Assembly: GCA_005502805.1 (NCBI GenBank)
Contig: SCMY01000005.1
Location: 405,572-469,571 of the forward strand
Source of the DNA: Rhizobiales bacterium 2SD
GTDB taxonomy: Bacteria > Pseudomonadota > Alphaproteobacteria > Rhizobiales > Beijerinckiaceae
Direction of reading: 5' to 3'
DNA: 64,000 nucleotides
The notes beneath the pieces were generated by a model, which saw nothing but the letters and a program-made list of their open reading frames with translations, was not told the origin of the DNA and did no database searches. Positions 25,136 to 34,551 of this stretch are shown here, piece by piece. The first letter of the stretch is position 1. The number at the start of each line of letters is the position of its first letter. Both the position numbers and the translations under genes were made by a program.

Positions 25136-25864
25136 ATGCCTTCCGAAACGAAATCCGAGCCGCAGCCTGCGGCCCAGCTCACCCTTGCCGGTATGCGGCT
25201 CGGCCTGCGCCGCGTCTCCGTGCTGATGCCGGGCGTCATCGTCTTCGCCGTGGCGTTCGGCGCCGCAGCCTCGGCCAAGGGCCTCAGCCTGTTCGAGGCG
25301 GTGCTGATGAGCGCCGTGGTCTATGCCGGCGTCTCCCAGCTCGTGGCGATGGAGCTTTGGCGGCCGGAATGGACCTGGGGCGCGATCGTCGCGCTCGCCT
25401 TCGTCACCGCGACCGTCAATGCCCGCACCATCCTGCAGGCCGCGTCGCTGCAGCCCTGGTTCGCGCGCTATCCCTGGTTCGTGACGGCCTTCCAGCTCTC
25501 CTTCTTCACCGACGCCAACTGGCTGGTTGGTACGCGCTATCATGGCGAGGGCGGACGCGACGTCGGTGTCGTACTCGGCGCCGGTCTGGCGCTCTGGGTA
25601 GTCTGGGTGCTGATGACGATCCCGGGGCATCTGCTTGGCGCGCTGATCGCCGACCCTCGCAAATTCGGAATCGACATGGTCATGCCGATCTTCTTCGCGG
25701 CGATGATCGTGCCGCTCTGGCGCGGCAAGCGCGCGGCGCTGCCCTGGGTCGTCGCCGGCATCGTCGCTCTGGTCACTGCGCGCCTCGTCGACGGCTATGC
25801 CTTCATCATCGTCGGTGCGCTCTCCGGCGCCGTGGCGGGAGCTTTGCTCGATGACCCTGCCTGA
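25136..25864 (+). CDS. azlC: AzlC family branched-chain amino-acid exporter, large subunit
   Basis: Membrane protein of 242 aa with the AzlC core: MPGVIVFAVAFGAAASAKGL (~residue 30), then SAVVYAGVSQLVAMELW (~60) and TATVNARTILQAASLQPWF (~90), giving about seven membrane spans. AzlC with AzlD exports valine, leucine and isoleucine or analogues. The reading frame overlaps azlD by 14 bases. The neighbouring branched-chain aminotransferase supports a shared role in controlling branched-chain amino-acid levels. Confidence 0.9.
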   Translation: MPSETKSEPQPAAQLTLAGMRLGLRRVSVLMPGVIVFAVAFGAAASAKGLSLFEAVLMSAVVYAGVSQLVAMELWRPEWTWGAIVALAFVTATVNARTILQAASLQPWFARYPWFVTAFQLSFFTDANWLVGTRYHGEGGRDVGVVLGAGLALWVVWVLMTIPGHLLGALIADPRKFGIDMVMPIFFAAMIVPLWRGKRAALPWVVAGIVALVTARLVDGYAFIIVGALSGAVAGALLDDPA

Positions 25865-26168
25865 CCCTGGAAGCTGGGGACCCTATCTCGCCATCCTCGG
25901 CATGGCGCTGGCGACCTATCTCTGCCGTATCTCCGGTGTTGTGCTGATGAGCTTCATCCCGCTGACGCCGCGGGTGCGGCGCGGGCTCGCCGCCCTGCCG
26001 GGCTCGATCGTGGTCGCGACCGTGCTGCCGCTGATCGAGCGGCTCGGCCTCGCCGCTGGTCTGGCCCTGCTTGCGGCGATCACCAGTATGGTGATCCGGC
26101 GCAACGAATTGCTGGCGCTCGTGACCGGCATGGTGGTGGTTTCGCTGATGCGAGCCGCGGGCTTCTGA
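25851..26168 (+). CDS. azlD: AzlD family transporter, small subunit
   Basis: Membrane protein of 105 aa with three to four hydrophobic helices, the partner of AzlC. Features are GMALATYLCRISGVVLMSF near the N-terminus and ALPGSIVVATVLPLIE in the middle, typical of AzlD. The ATG at 25851 lies within the end of azlC; the frame is open upstream but homologues start here. Confidence 0.88.
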   Translation: MTLPDPGSWGPYLAILGMALATYLCRISGVVLMSFIPLTPRVRRGLAALPGSIVVATVLPLIERLGLAAGLALLAAITSMVIRRNELLALVTGMVVVSLMRAAGF

Positions 26169-26345
26169 AAGCGGAGCACGATCGCGCAGGCGCCTGGCCG
26201 CCCTTGCGCCTGCCGCCGCGATCTATCACCGGCTGCGATCGCACCCATCACAGCAATCGTTCGCCGGTATGCGGCCGGCCTGTTGACGCCGCCTTGCCTG
26301 CGGCAGACGGTGCCGGCCAGCAACCTTGATCGATCGGAGCGCATG

Positions 26346-27212
26346 ATGGCCTGGTATTCGCAGACATGGACCTGGTTCGACGGCGAGTGGCGCGAGGGCA
26401 ACCCCGGCATCATGGGCCCGCGCACCCACGCCGCCTGGCAGGCCTCCCAGGTCTTCGACGGCGCCCGTCATTTCGACGGTGTCTCGCCCGATCTCGACCG
26501 GCATGCCGCGCGCGTGAACCGCTCCGCTTTGGCGCTCGGCCTGAAGCCGACCATGTCGGCCGAGGAGATCGTCGCCAAGGCCGCCGAGGGCGTGAAGAAA
26601 TTCAGCGGCGGCGCCGCGCTCTACATCAAGCCGATGTACTGGGCCGAGGCCGACGGTCCGTCGACCATCATCGGCGACCCCGAGTCGACCCAGTTCGCGC
26701 TCTGCCTGTTCGAGGCGGCGATGGGCGATCCCGGCAAGGGCTTCTCGGTGACCAAGGGCGCCTTCCGTCGCCCGACCCTGGAGAACGCGCCGACCGATGC
26801 CAAGGCCGGTTGCCTCTATCCCAATAATGCCCGCGTCCTGCGCGAGGCCAAGGGCAGGGGTTTCGACAATGCGCTCGTGCTCGACATGCTCGGCAACGTC
26901 GCCGAGACCGGCACCTCCAACATCTTCCTCGCCAAGGACGGCGTGGTGAAGACGCCGGCCCCGAACGGCACCTTCCTGAACGGCATCACCCGCCAGCGCA
27001 CGATCGGCCTCCTGCGCCAGGCCGGCGTCACCGTTGAGGAGACGACGCTGCGCTATGAGGATTTCGAGCAGTCCGACGAGATCTTCTCGACCGGCAACTA
27101 TTCGAAGGTGATCCCGATCTACAAGATCGACGATCGCGAGCTGCAGCCCGGCCCGATGTTCCGCAAGGCCCGCGAGCTCTACATGGACTTCGCCCACAGC
27201 AAGGGCGCCTGA
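26346..27212 (+). CDS. ilvE: Branched-chain amino-acid aminotransferase (class IV)
   Basis: Fold-type IV PLP enzyme of 288 aa. The catalytic Lys is in TDAKAGCLYPNNARVLREAK (~residue 149), followed by FDNALVLDMLGNVAETGTSN with the conserved Glu, and the phosphate-binding FLNGITRQRTIGLLRQ (~210). Branched-chain aminotransferase is the best call; a related D-amino-acid or other class IV transaminase is possible. Start: ATG 26346 is preferred to ATG 26343 because GGAG at 26336-26339 is 6 bases away. It follows azlCD after 177 bases and precedes the nitronate monooxygenase by 6 bases. Confidence 0.85.
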   Translation: MAWYSQTWTWFDGEWREGNPGIMGPRTHAAWQASQVFDGARHFDGVSPDLDRHAARVNRSALALGLKPTMSAEEIVAKAAEGVKKFSGGAALYIKPMYWAEADGPSTIIGDPESTQFALCLFEAAMGDPGKGFSVTKGAFRRPTLENAPTDAKAGCLYPNNARVLREAKGRGFDNALVLDMLGNVAETGTSNIFLAKDGVVKTPAPNGTFLNGITRQRTIGLLRQAGVTVEETTLRYEDFEQSDEIFSTGNYSKVIPIYKIDDRELQPGPMFRKARELYMDFAHSKGA

Positions 27213-27218
27213 GGCCAG

Positions 27219-28199
27219 ATGGCCCGGCTTGCCACCCGCCTAACCGAGCGCCTCGGGATCGAGCATCCGATCCTGTCGGCGCCGATGGCTCTGGCGGGCG
27301 GCGGGGCGCTCGCCGCGGCCGTGACCCGCGCCGGTGGCCTCGGCCTGATCGGCGGCGGCTATGGCGACGGCGGCTGGCTCGCCACGCAATATGCGGCCGC
27401 CGGCAACACCCGCACCGGCTGCGGCTTCATCACCTGGTCGCTGGCGAAGCAGCCGCATCTGCTCGGTGAGGTGCTGGCCTGCCAGCCGGCGGCGCTAATG
27501 CTCTCCTTTGGCGATCCCACGCCGTTTGTGGGCGAGATCGCCGCGGCCGGCGTGCCGTTGATCTGCCAGTGCCAGAACCTCGGCCACGTTCGCACCGCGC
27601 TGGCGGCGGGCGCCGCGATCATCGTGGCGCAGGGCGCCGAGGCCGGCGGCCATGGCCATAGCCGCGGCACCCTTCCGCTCGTGCCCGAGGTCGCCGACCT
27701 CTTGGCGCGCGAAAGTCGCGACACTCTGCTGCTCGCCGCCGGTGGCATCGCCGACGGGCGCGGCCTTGCTGCGGCGCTGATGCTTGGCGCCGATGGCGTC
27801 CTGGTCGGCACCCGCTTCTGGGCGAGCCGCGAGGCGCTCGTCCATCCGAACCATCACGCGGCAGCGGTCGCGGCGACGGGTGACCAGACGGTGCGCTCGG
27901 CGCTGCCCGACATCGCCCGCCGGCTCGATTGGCCGAAGCCCTTCGACATCCGCGTCAGCGACAACGCCTTCATTGCCGAATGGCGCGGTCGCGAGGCCGA
28001 ACTGCGCGCCGCGATCGAACATGAGGCGCCGGCTTATCGCGACGCCTTCATGGCCGGCGATCCCGACAGAGCGGCGGTGGTCTTCGGCGAGGCTGCCGGC
28101 CTGATCTCGGATATTCCGTCAGCCGGCGAGATCGTCGCGCGCATGGTCGACGAGGCGGCCGAATGTTTGAAGTCTGGTGCCCGGCTGATCGTTGTCTGA
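27219..28199 (+). CDS. Nitronate monooxygenase (NPD-type FMN oxidoreductase)
   Basis: FMN-dependent TIM-barrel protein of 326 aa. It begins RLTERLGIEHPILSAPMA and continues with GGALAAAVTRAGGLGLIGGG. The FMN phosphate-binding motifs are AIIVAQGAEAGGHGHSRGTL (with the conserved H-G-H, ~residue 145) and LLLAAGGIADGRGLAAALMLGADGVLVGT in two short blocks (~168-200). The family detoxifies propionate-3-nitronate, though many annotated members have other substrates. Translational coupling to ilvE is possible given 6 bases between them. It meets murJ tail to tail with 1 base between. Confidence 0.85.
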   Translation: MARLATRLTERLGIEHPILSAPMALAGGGALAAAVTRAGGLGLIGGGYGDGGWLATQYAAAGNTRTGCGFITWSLAKQPHLLGEVLACQPAALMLSFGDPTPFVGEIAAAGVPLICQCQNLGHVRTALAAGAAIIVAQGAEAGGHGHSRGTLPLVPEVADLLARESRDTLLLAAGGIADGRGLAAALMLGADGVLVGTRFWASREALVHPNHHAAAVAATGDQTVRSALPDIARRLDWPKPFDIRVSDNAFIAEWRGREAELRAAIEHEAPAYRDAFMAGDPDRAAVVFGEAAGLISDIPSAGEIVARMVDEAAECLKSGARLIVV

Positions 28200-28200
28200 G

Positions 28201-29727
28201 TTAGCGCAGCAGCCGCCAGAGCCCCGCCGATCTCAATCCCCCAAGCGCCACAACGCCATAGATGGCGGCCGCGACGATGCTGAGGATGGCGAGCGCGATC
28301 AGGCGCGGCTCGTAGGGGAACCGGATTAATGCCCCGTAAAGCGGCTCGGCCAGCAGGCGCGCGACCAGCGCGGCGAATCCCGCGGCGACGCCGACGATGA
28401 TGATCAGCAGCGGCAGGGCACGATCAGGATTCGTCCAGCCGCGCTTCAGGGCCAGGCCATAGAGCGCGCCGAGATTGATCCAGGCGCCGCAAGCGGTGGC
28501 GAAGGCGAGGCCCGGCGCGCCATGGCTCTTCCAGAGCAGCAGCTTCAGCCCGACATTGGCGGCGATGGCGGCGAGCGAGACCAGCATTGGCGTGGTCGTG
28601 TCGCCGCGTGCCTGGAAGCTCGAGACCTGGGCCCGGATCAGCACGATCGCCGGCAGGCCGATCGCATAGGCGAACAGCACGGCCCCTGCAGCCTGCGTCG
28701 CCGCATCGTCGAAGCGGCCGCGCTCGAACAACGCCGCGACGATCAATTCGGGGATGGCGAGGAAGGCGGCGGCGAAAGGCGCGGCCGCGACGAGGGTCAG
28801 CGCGATCGCGCGGTTCTGCGCCGCCTCCGCTTTGGCTTCGTTGCCATTGGCGATGGCCCGGCTCATCGTTGGCAACAGCACCGTGCCGACGCCGATCGCG
28901 ATCACGCCGAGTGGCAGCTGATACAGGCGCTCGGCATAATACAGCGCCGAATAGGCGCCTGCCGGCAAAAGCGAAGCGATGATCGTGTCGGCGAAGAGGG
29001 CGATCTGCACCCCGGCCGAGCCGATCACCGCCGGCCCGAACGCCTTGAGGAAGCCCTTGACCTCGCCGTCGAGGCGCGGCCGGGTCAGCGCCGCCGAGAC
29101 GCCCGCCTGCCGCGCGGCGGTCCAGAGCAGCAGCCATTCCAGCACGCCGGCGATGGCGACGCCCCAGGCGGCGGCATGCGCCGCGCTCGGGAACAGGAAG
29201 GCGACGAAGAGCGCCCCGATCAGGCAGATGTTCAATAGGATCGGCGCCGCCGCCGCGGCGGCGAATTTGTCGACCGCGTTGAGATTGGCCGAGAGCAGCG
29301 TCACCAGCGTGATGAAGAGCAGATAGGGGAATGTGATCCGCGTCAGCGTCACCGCAAGGTCGAAGCGGACGGGATCATTGACGAAGCCAGGCGCCAGCAG
29401 CCGCACCAGCTCCGGCATGAACGGGATGGCGAGCCCCGCCAGGACGATCTGGACGAACAGGTTGAGCGAGAAGACGCGGTTCGAGAATTGCGCGGCGGCG
29501 GCCTCGCCCGATTGCTCGCGGATGCGGCTATAGGCCGGGATATAGGCCTGGTTGAAGGCGCCTTCGCCGAAGATGGCGCGGAAATGGTTGGGCAGGCGCA
29601 GCGCCACCGAGAAGGCGTCCATCAGCCCGCTCACGCCGAGCGTAGCTGCCAGCACGGTATCCCGCAGGAAGCCGGACAGTCGCGAGAGCAGCGTGAAGCC
29701 GCTGACGGAGAGGATCTTTCTCAGCAT
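28201..29727 (-). CDS. murJ: Lipid II flippase MurJ
   Basis: Essential flippase of the MVF/MOP superfamily, 508 aa with about 14 membrane spans, that moves lipid II across the inner membrane for peptidoglycan synthesis. It starts MLRKILSVSGFTLLSRLSGF with RDTVLAATLG, and includes ALRLPNHFRAIFGEGAFNQA (~residue 35-54), the conserved MurJ stretch with key Arg and Glu residues. The ATG at 29727 matches homologues; a TTG at 29757 would add 10 residues. An upstream same-strand GT2 gene lies close by. Confidence 0.95.
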   Translation of the reverse strand: MLRKILSVSGFTLLSRLSGFLRDTVLAATLGVSGLMDAFSVALRLPNHFRAIFGEGAFNQAYIPAYSRIREQSGEAAAAQFSNRVFSLNLFVQIVLAGLAIPFMPELVRLLAPGFVNDPVRFDLAVTLTRITFPYLLFITLVTLLSANLNAVDKFAAAAAAPILLNICLIGALFVAFLFPSAAHAAAWGVAIAGVLEWLLLWTAARQAGVSAALTRPRLDGEVKGFLKAFGPAVIGSAGVQIALFADTIIASLLPAGAYSALYYAERLYQLPLGVIAIGVGTVLLPTMSRAIANGNEAKAEAAQNRAIALTLVAAAPFAAAFLAIPELIVAALFERGRFDDAATQAAGAVLFAYAIGLPAIVLIRAQVSSFQARGDTTTPMLVSLAAIAANVGLKLLLWKSHGAPGLAFATACGAWINLGALYGLALKRGWTNPDRALPLLIIIVGVAAGFAALVARLLAEPLYGALIRFPYEPRLIALAILSIVAAAIYGVVALGGLRSAGLWRLLR

Positions 29728-29813
29728 TGCGTCACTCGGGGCTGCCGAGGTCGGCAAGCCAGATTGAGCTTAGCCGCATAGCTGCGTCGCGGGAGATGGT
29801 CCAGCTGTCGCGC

Positions 29814-30848
29814 CTACCCGATCCCCGGCGGCAGCACATCGCTGCGCGGATGGGCGCTGCTTTGCTCGTCGAAGCCGACGCGCTCGCCGACCAGATAGAG
29901 CGGCCGGCGCTTCACCTCGGCGAAGATGCGCCCGACATATTCGCCGATCATCCCGAGCGAGATCAGCTGGATGCCCGAAAAGAACATGATCGAGACGATC
30001 AGCGAGGGGAAGCCGGGCAGGTCGGTGCCGAACAGCAGGGTCCGGACCATGAAATACAGGCCGGTCAGGGTCGCCACGATCGCGATCGCGACACCGAGCC
30101 AGGTCGCGATCTTCAGCGGCACGGTCGAGAAGGAGGAGATGCCATCGAAGGCGAAGCTGAACAGCTTGCGGAAGCGGAACTTGCTCTCGCCATGGGCGCG
30201 GTCGGCGACCGCGAAGGGCACGCCGGTCGCCGGGAAGCCGACCCAGGCATAGAGACCCTTCGAGAAGCGTGCCCGCTCGGGCAGGGCGCGCAGCGCCTCG
30301 ACCACGCGCCGGTCGAGCAGGCGGAAATCGCCGGCGCCCTCGGGCAGTTCGGTCTCGCCGAAGCTGGCGAAGAGCTTGTAGAACGCCTTGGCGAAATTGC
30401 GCTTGAGCGGGCTCTCGCCCTCGCGGTCGGTGCGCTGGCCGTAGACGTTGAGGAAGCCCTCGCGCCATTTCGCCAGGAAGGTGGGGATCACCTCGGGCGG
30501 ATGCTGCAGGTCGGCATCCATGATCACCACGGCGTCGCCATCGGCATGGTCGAGCCCGGCGGCGATCGCGACCTCCTTGCCGAAATTGCGGCTGAAGGAG
30601 ATGGCATGGATCCGGCTGTCCTGCGCATTGAGGGCGCGTAGCGCGGCCAGCGTGCCGTCGCGGCTGCCGTCGTCGACGCAGATGATCTCCCAGGACGTGG
30701 CGTGGGCGTCGAGGATCGGCTCGAGCCGTGCGACCAGCGGCGCGAGATTCTCGGCCTCGTTGTAGACCGGCACCACGATCGAAAGCTGCGGTCGCGGAGC
30801 GGACGCCGGCAGCGTCGTAGAGGCGGAAGCGGGCGCGATCGCGGACAA
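29814..30848 (-). CDS. GT2-family glycosyltransferase (GtrB/ArnC/DPM1-like)
   Basis: Polyprenyl-phosphate glycosyltransferase of about 344 aa. The GT-A domain begins PQLSIVVPVYNEAENLAPLV. Motifs are EIICVDDGSRDGTLAAL, VVIMDADLQHPPEVIP (D-x-D-x-Q), GDFRLLDRRVVEALRALPE and the RFSKGLYAWVGF region. Two C-terminal membrane helices follow (IATWLGVAIAIVATLTGLYF and LIVSIMFFSGIQLISLGMIG). The start is uncertain: the frame is open far upstream into the divergent deacetylase gene. TTG 30848 avoids that overlap; ATG 30947 is an alternative. It probably makes an undecaprenyl-phosphate sugar for envelope decoration. Confidence 0.8.
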   Translation of the reverse strand: MSAIAPASASTTLPASAPRPQLSIVVPVYNEAENLAPLVARLEPILDAHATSWEIICVDDGSRDGTLAALRALNAQDSRIHAISFSRNFGKEVAIAAGLDHADGDAVVIMDADLQHPPEVIPTFLAKWREGFLNVYGQRTDREGESPLKRNFAKAFYKLFASFGETELPEGAGDFRLLDRRVVEALRALPERARFSKGLYAWVGFPATGVPFAVADRAHGESKFRFRKLFSFAFDGISSFSTVPLKIATWLGVAIAIVATLTGLYFMVRTLLFGTDLPGFPSLIVSIMFFSGIQLISLGMIGEYVGRIFAEVKRRPLYLVGERVGFDEQSSAHPRSDVLPPGIG

Positions 30849-30945
30849 GACTTTCAGGACCCTTATTGCTCGGTTAGGGCTGTACGCATGGAACCAGCCG
30901 CTGGCTGCATACACCAGAGCTGATGAATAGGGGGTAACAGCCGGC

Positions 30946-31779
30946 ATGACCCGCAGCTTCGTGCTCTGCGCCGATGATTTCGCCATGACCGAGGGCGTCA
31001 GTCGCTCGATCCTGGAGCTGCTCGCGGCGGGCAAGCTTTCGGCCACCGGGGCGATGACCAACCGGCCGCACTGGCCGCGCCTGGCAGGCGAGCTTGCAGC
31101 TTTCTCTGGCCGAGCCGATCTTGGCCTCCACCTCAACCTGACCTGCGGCGCCCCGCTTTCGGCCATGCCCACGGCCGCGCCGTCGGGTGTCCTGCCGAAA
31201 CTAGGCGAGCTTGCGCCATTGGCGTTGCGCTCGGGAGCTGCGCGTGCCGAGATCGCCGGCGAAATCAGCTGCCAGCTCGACGCCTTCGAGCAGCGGCTGG
31301 GCCGAGCGCCCGATTTCGTCGACGGTCACCAGCATGTCCATGTCCTGCCCGGCATTCGCCGCGCGGTGCTCGACGCGCTGGCGGCCCGTTACCCGGCTGG
31401 CTCGGTCTATCTGCGCGACCCCAGCGATTCGGTCGCGGCGATCCGCGCGCGCGGCGTCGCCGTCGGGAAGGCGCTGACCGTGGCTGGGCTTGCCACCGGC
31501 CTGCGCCGTGCCGCGGCCCGGCGCGGCATCCCGACCAATCGCGGCTTCTCCGGCTTCTCGCCCTTCGAAGCCGAGCGCGATTTCGCGGCCGACCTTGCGC
31601 GTTTCCTTATCCAGCCGGGGATGGCGCATTTGGTGATGTGTCATCCCGGCCATGTCGATGACGAGTTGATCGCGCTTGATCCGGTGGTCGCGACGCGGCC
31701 ACTCGAGCATGCGGCCCTGATGGCGTTCGCGCCATCGAGGCTGCGGATCAGCCGGTTTTTGGGCAGGGACGAGGATTGA
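30946..31779 (+). CDS. ChbG/HpnK family carbohydrate deacetylase
   Basis: Deacetylase of 277 aa of the YdjC-like superfamily. The metal-binding Asp pair is at the N-terminus ([18 protein letters not shown]). His residues are in [16 protein letters not shown] (~residue 65) and [20 protein letters not shown] (~125), and the C-terminal [18 protein letters not shown] (~225) completes the pocket. HpnK removes acetyl from N-acetylglucosaminyl bacteriohopanetetrol; ChbG acts on chitobiose. Divergence from a lipid-linked GT2 favours a glycolipid or hopanoid substrate (inference). RBS-like GGGGG lies upstream. Confidence 0.85.
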   Translation: MTRSFVLCADDFAMTEGVSRSILELLAAGKLSATGAMTNRPHWPRLAGELAAFSGRADLGLHLNLTCGAPLSAMPTAAPSGVLPKLGELAPLALRSGAARAEIAGEISCQLDAFEQRLGRAPDFVDGHQHVHVLPGIRRAVLDALAARYPAGSVYLRDPSDSVAAIRARGVAVGKALTVAGLATGLRRAAARRGIPTNRGFSGFSPFEAERDFAADLARFLIQPGMAHLVMCHPGHVDDELIALDPVVATRPLEHAALMAFAPSRLRISRFLGRDED

Positions 31780-31897
31780 CCCTGTCGGAGCGCGTGTAGG
31801 ATCGCGCGCCCGCAATCGAAAATTTACCCCGTTCGTTCACTGTGCGGAATGGCAGTCCCGACAATCTGGGGATGTCGGTGTCTGGAGTCCGCGGAAT

Positions 31898-33604
31898 ATG
31901 AGCGTGATGGCCTGGTTTCAGTCGCGGGCGCAGCGATCGCAAGCGATTGCGCCGCAATTCGGCCAGATCGAGCGGGTGATGCGCTCGCTCAGCAGCCAGA
32001 TCGCGGGCGCTGCTGTCGCCATTGTCGCTGTCGCGATCGTTTTCGTGGTCGTCGCGGCAGCCCGCTACAATGAAGCCAAGACGCGCGGTGATCTCGAACA
32101 GAAGATGATGTCGCTGACCGCGATGATCACCCATGCCTCGCCGCCGCTCATCCTGGCGCGTGACACCGTCACCTTGAGCTATATCCTCGAATCGCTGAAG
32201 CGCGATCCGGATTTCGACGCCGGGTTCGTCGCCGATGATCTCGTCGCCCTCGCCACGGCTGGACGCAACGACGATGCGCGACTGTCGTTGACGCCGAACA
32301 AGCTCAGCCGGCAGCTCGGGCGAGAGGCTTGGGACGTCCTGAGCGAACAGGATGCGGTGCGGCTTGAGGACAAGACCTATGTGACGCAGCTGCTCTCCGT
32401 GAAAGTCGGAGGCTTCAAGAAGCAGATCGGCTACGTCGCCCTGCGCTTCGACAAGACCCGGCTCGTTGCCCGGTCGGCCTGGGAGCAATTCCTGACCATC
32501 GGGATCGGCATCGCCCTTCTGGTCGTGCTCGGGCCATTGCTCTGGATCTCGCTGTCGCGAACCATGCGACCGTTGAAAAACATGACGCGGGCCATCGTCG
32601 GCATATCGGACGGTAAGCTCGACACGCCGATCGACGCGGTCGGCCGGCAGGACGAGATCGGTGCGATCGCCAGGGCGCTTGGCGTGCTCAAACTGCGCCT
32701 TGCCGAGAGAGCAAGCCTGCAGCAGCAGCAATTGACCACGGAAGCGGAGCGCCACCGTCATCAGAGGCACGTCGAGGAAGCGATCGCTCTGTTCCGCGGC
32801 GAAGTCGGCGTGGCGCTCGAGGCCTTCAAGAGCAATGCCGACCGGATGGGCGAGGCATCGGACGGGCTTGCCCGGGTCGCGGCGGAATCCTCGGAGCGTG
32901 CCGCTCGCGCCGCCCAGAATTCGCATGGCGCTTCGGCCAATGTCGAGAGTGCCGCACAGGCGGCCGAGGAGATGGGCGCTGCGATCCGCGAGGTCGAGTT
33001 CCAGATCCGCCGCGTCCGCACCGAGATCGTAGAGGCGGCATCCGCTTCCCGCGATACGGCCGGCACGGTGCAGGCGCTGGATGAGACGGCGCGGGCGATC
33101 GGCGAGGTGGTCAATCTGATCCGTGACATCGCCGCGCAGACCAATCTTCTGGCTCTGAACGCGACGATCGAGGCTGCGCGCGCCGGCGAGGCCGGACGCG
33201 GCTTCGCGGTCGTTGCGGCCGAGGTGAAGAATCTCGCCTCGCAGACCGCGGCCGCGACCGACCGAATCGTCAGCCAGGTCGGCGCCATCCAGGGCGCGAC
33301 GACCGAGGTCGTCGGCGCGATCCAGAACATCGCCACCCGCATGGGCGCGATCGAGAGCTTCGCCAATTCGGTCGCGACCTCGATCGAGCAGCAGGCGATC
33401 GCGACCGGCGAGATCGCCAGCGGTGTCGCCATGGCCAGCACCTCGGCGCTCTCGGTGTCGAGCGACCTCAGCGTGCTGGCCGACAGCGTCGAGGAGACCG
33501 GCCGCTCGGCCGAGCAGGTCCGCCACGCCGCCGGCGAGGTCTCGGCCCAGGCGATGCGGCTCGATTCGACGGTCGACCAGTTCCTCAAGCGCGTCGCGGC
33601 TTGA
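31898..33604 (+). CDS. Methyl-accepting chemotaxis protein
   Basis: Chemoreceptor of 568 aa. A first membrane helix ([19 protein letters not shown], ~residue 33-51) is followed by a periplasmic sensor region of about 150 residues with no clear named fold. A second helix ([20 protein letters not shown], ~205) leads into a HAMP domain and the long cytoplasmic signalling coiled coil. The hairpin tip is [20 protein letters not shown] followed by [20 protein letters not shown], which binds CheA/CheW. No C-terminal pentapeptide for CheR is visible. No chemotaxis operon is adjacent. Confidence 0.93.
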   Translation: MSVMAWFQSRAQRSQAIAPQFGQIERVMRSLSSQIAGAAVAIVAVAIVFVVVAAARYNEAKTRGDLEQKMMSLTAMITHASPPLILARDTVTLSYILESLKRDPDFDAGFVADDLVALATAGRNDDARLSLTPNKLSRQLGREAWDVLSEQDAVRLEDKTYVTQLLSVKVGGFKKQIGYVALRFDKTRLVARSAWEQFLTIGIGIALLVVLGPLLWISLSRTMRPLKNMTRAIVGISDGKLDTPIDAVGRQDEIGAIARALGVLKLRLAERASLQQQQLTTEAERHRHQRHVEEAIALFRGEVGVALEAFKSNADRMGEASDGLARVAAESSERAARAAQNSHGASANVESAAQAAEEMGAAIREVEFQIRRVRTEIVEAASASRDTAGTVQALDETARAIGEVVNLIRDIAAQTNLLALNATIEAARAGEAGRGFAVVAAEVKNLASQTAAATDRIVSQVGAIQGATTEVVGAIQNIATRMGAIESFANSVATSIEQQAIATGEIASGVAMASTSALSVSSDLSVLADSVEETGRSAEQVRHAAGEVSAQAMRLDSTVDQFLKRVAA

Positions 33605-33621
33605 ACCTGGGTCGAAATGAA

Positions 33622-33643
33622 ACGGGGCCCCGCGGGGCCCCGT
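33622..33643. terminator. GC-only inverted repeat, likely terminator between MCP and sodB
   Basis: ACGGGGCCCC/GGGGCCCCGT is a perfect inverted repeat 17 bases after the MCP stop and 25 bases before the stop of the convergent sodB. It lacks a T-run but would be very stable on both strands. Confidence 0.55.
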
Positions 33644-33668
33644 CCGTATTCATTGATTGAATGTGAGA

Positions 33669-34268
33669 TCAGGCCTTGGCGCTGTCGTAGAGCTCGGCGA
33701 CGTAGTCCCAGTTCACCATGCTGTCGAGGAAGGCCTTGAGATAGTCGGGGCGGCGATTGCGGTAGTCGATGTAGTAGGAGTGCTCCCAGACGTCGACGCC
33801 GAGGATCGGCGTGCCGCCATGGACCAGCGGGCTCTCGCCGTTCGGGGTCTTGCTGACGGCGAGCTTGCCGCCCTTGACCTCGAGCCACGCCCAGCCCGAA
33901 CCGAACTGGCCGACGCCGGCGGCGACGAAATCTTCCTTGAACTTGTCGACCGAGCCGAAGGAATCGACGATCGCCTTCTCCAGCGCGCCCGGCAGCTTGC
34001 CGCCGCCATTGGGCTTCATCCACTTCCAGAAGTGGATGTGGTTGTAATTCTGGCCGGCATTGTTGAACACGGCCGGGTTCTTGCCGTAGGAGCCCTTGAC
34101 GATCTCCTCGAGGGACTTGCCCTCGAATTCCGTGCCCTTGATCGCGTTGTTGAGGTTGTTGACGTAGGCGAGGTGGTGCTTGTCGTGGTGGTACTCCAGC
34201 GTCTCCTTCGACATGTAGGGCTGGAGGGCGTCATGCGCATACGGAAGATCGGGCAGGGTAAAGGACAT
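33669..34268 (-). CDS. sodB: Superoxide dismutase, Fe (or Fe/Mn) type
   Basis: Cytoplasmic superoxide dismutase of 199 aa. Metal ligands are visible: His in SKETLEYHHDKHHLAYVNNL (~residue 26), His in YNHIHFWKWMKPNGGG (~75), Asp and His in LGVDVWEHSYYIDYRNRRPD (~160-164). The N-terminus FTLPDLPYAHDALQPYMS and the GSGWAWLEV stretch fit the Fe/Mn family; Fe preference is inferred from overall likeness. The start at 34268 has AGGAGAGG upstream. It is single and divergent from the gene at 34552. Confidence 0.95.
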   Translation of the reverse strand: MSFTLPDLPYAHDALQPYMSKETLEYHHDKHHLAYVNNLNNAIKGTEFEGKSLEEIVKGSYGKNPAVFNNAGQNYNHIHFWKWMKPNGGGKLPGALEKAIVDSFGSVDKFKEDFVAAGVGQFGSGWAWLEVKGGKLAVSKTPNGESPLVHGGTPILGVDVWEHSYYIDYRNRRPDYLKAFLDSMVNWDYVAELYDSAKA

Positions 34269-34551
34269 GGGGCCTCTCCTTGGGCTGTCGAAATCGCGAC
34301 GTGAGAATGGCTGCAATGACGCAACGCTTGGGCAATGATTGCCCGGCGGAACACCCCGCCATTCGCCTGTTAGTTAAGCCCCTCGGCCGGCAGCGGCAAC
34401 CGCCGAGGTCCGAGAATTCCGGCACGGCCGGCCTCGCATCCGGCGGGAGGGCGTGCGCGGGCCGTTTGATTGGCAATATCGGATGGTATCGATAGGTTAA
34501 CTGCCGAGGCGGCAAGCTGTCGCAGCTCGTCTCGCCCCAAAGGAGCAAGCG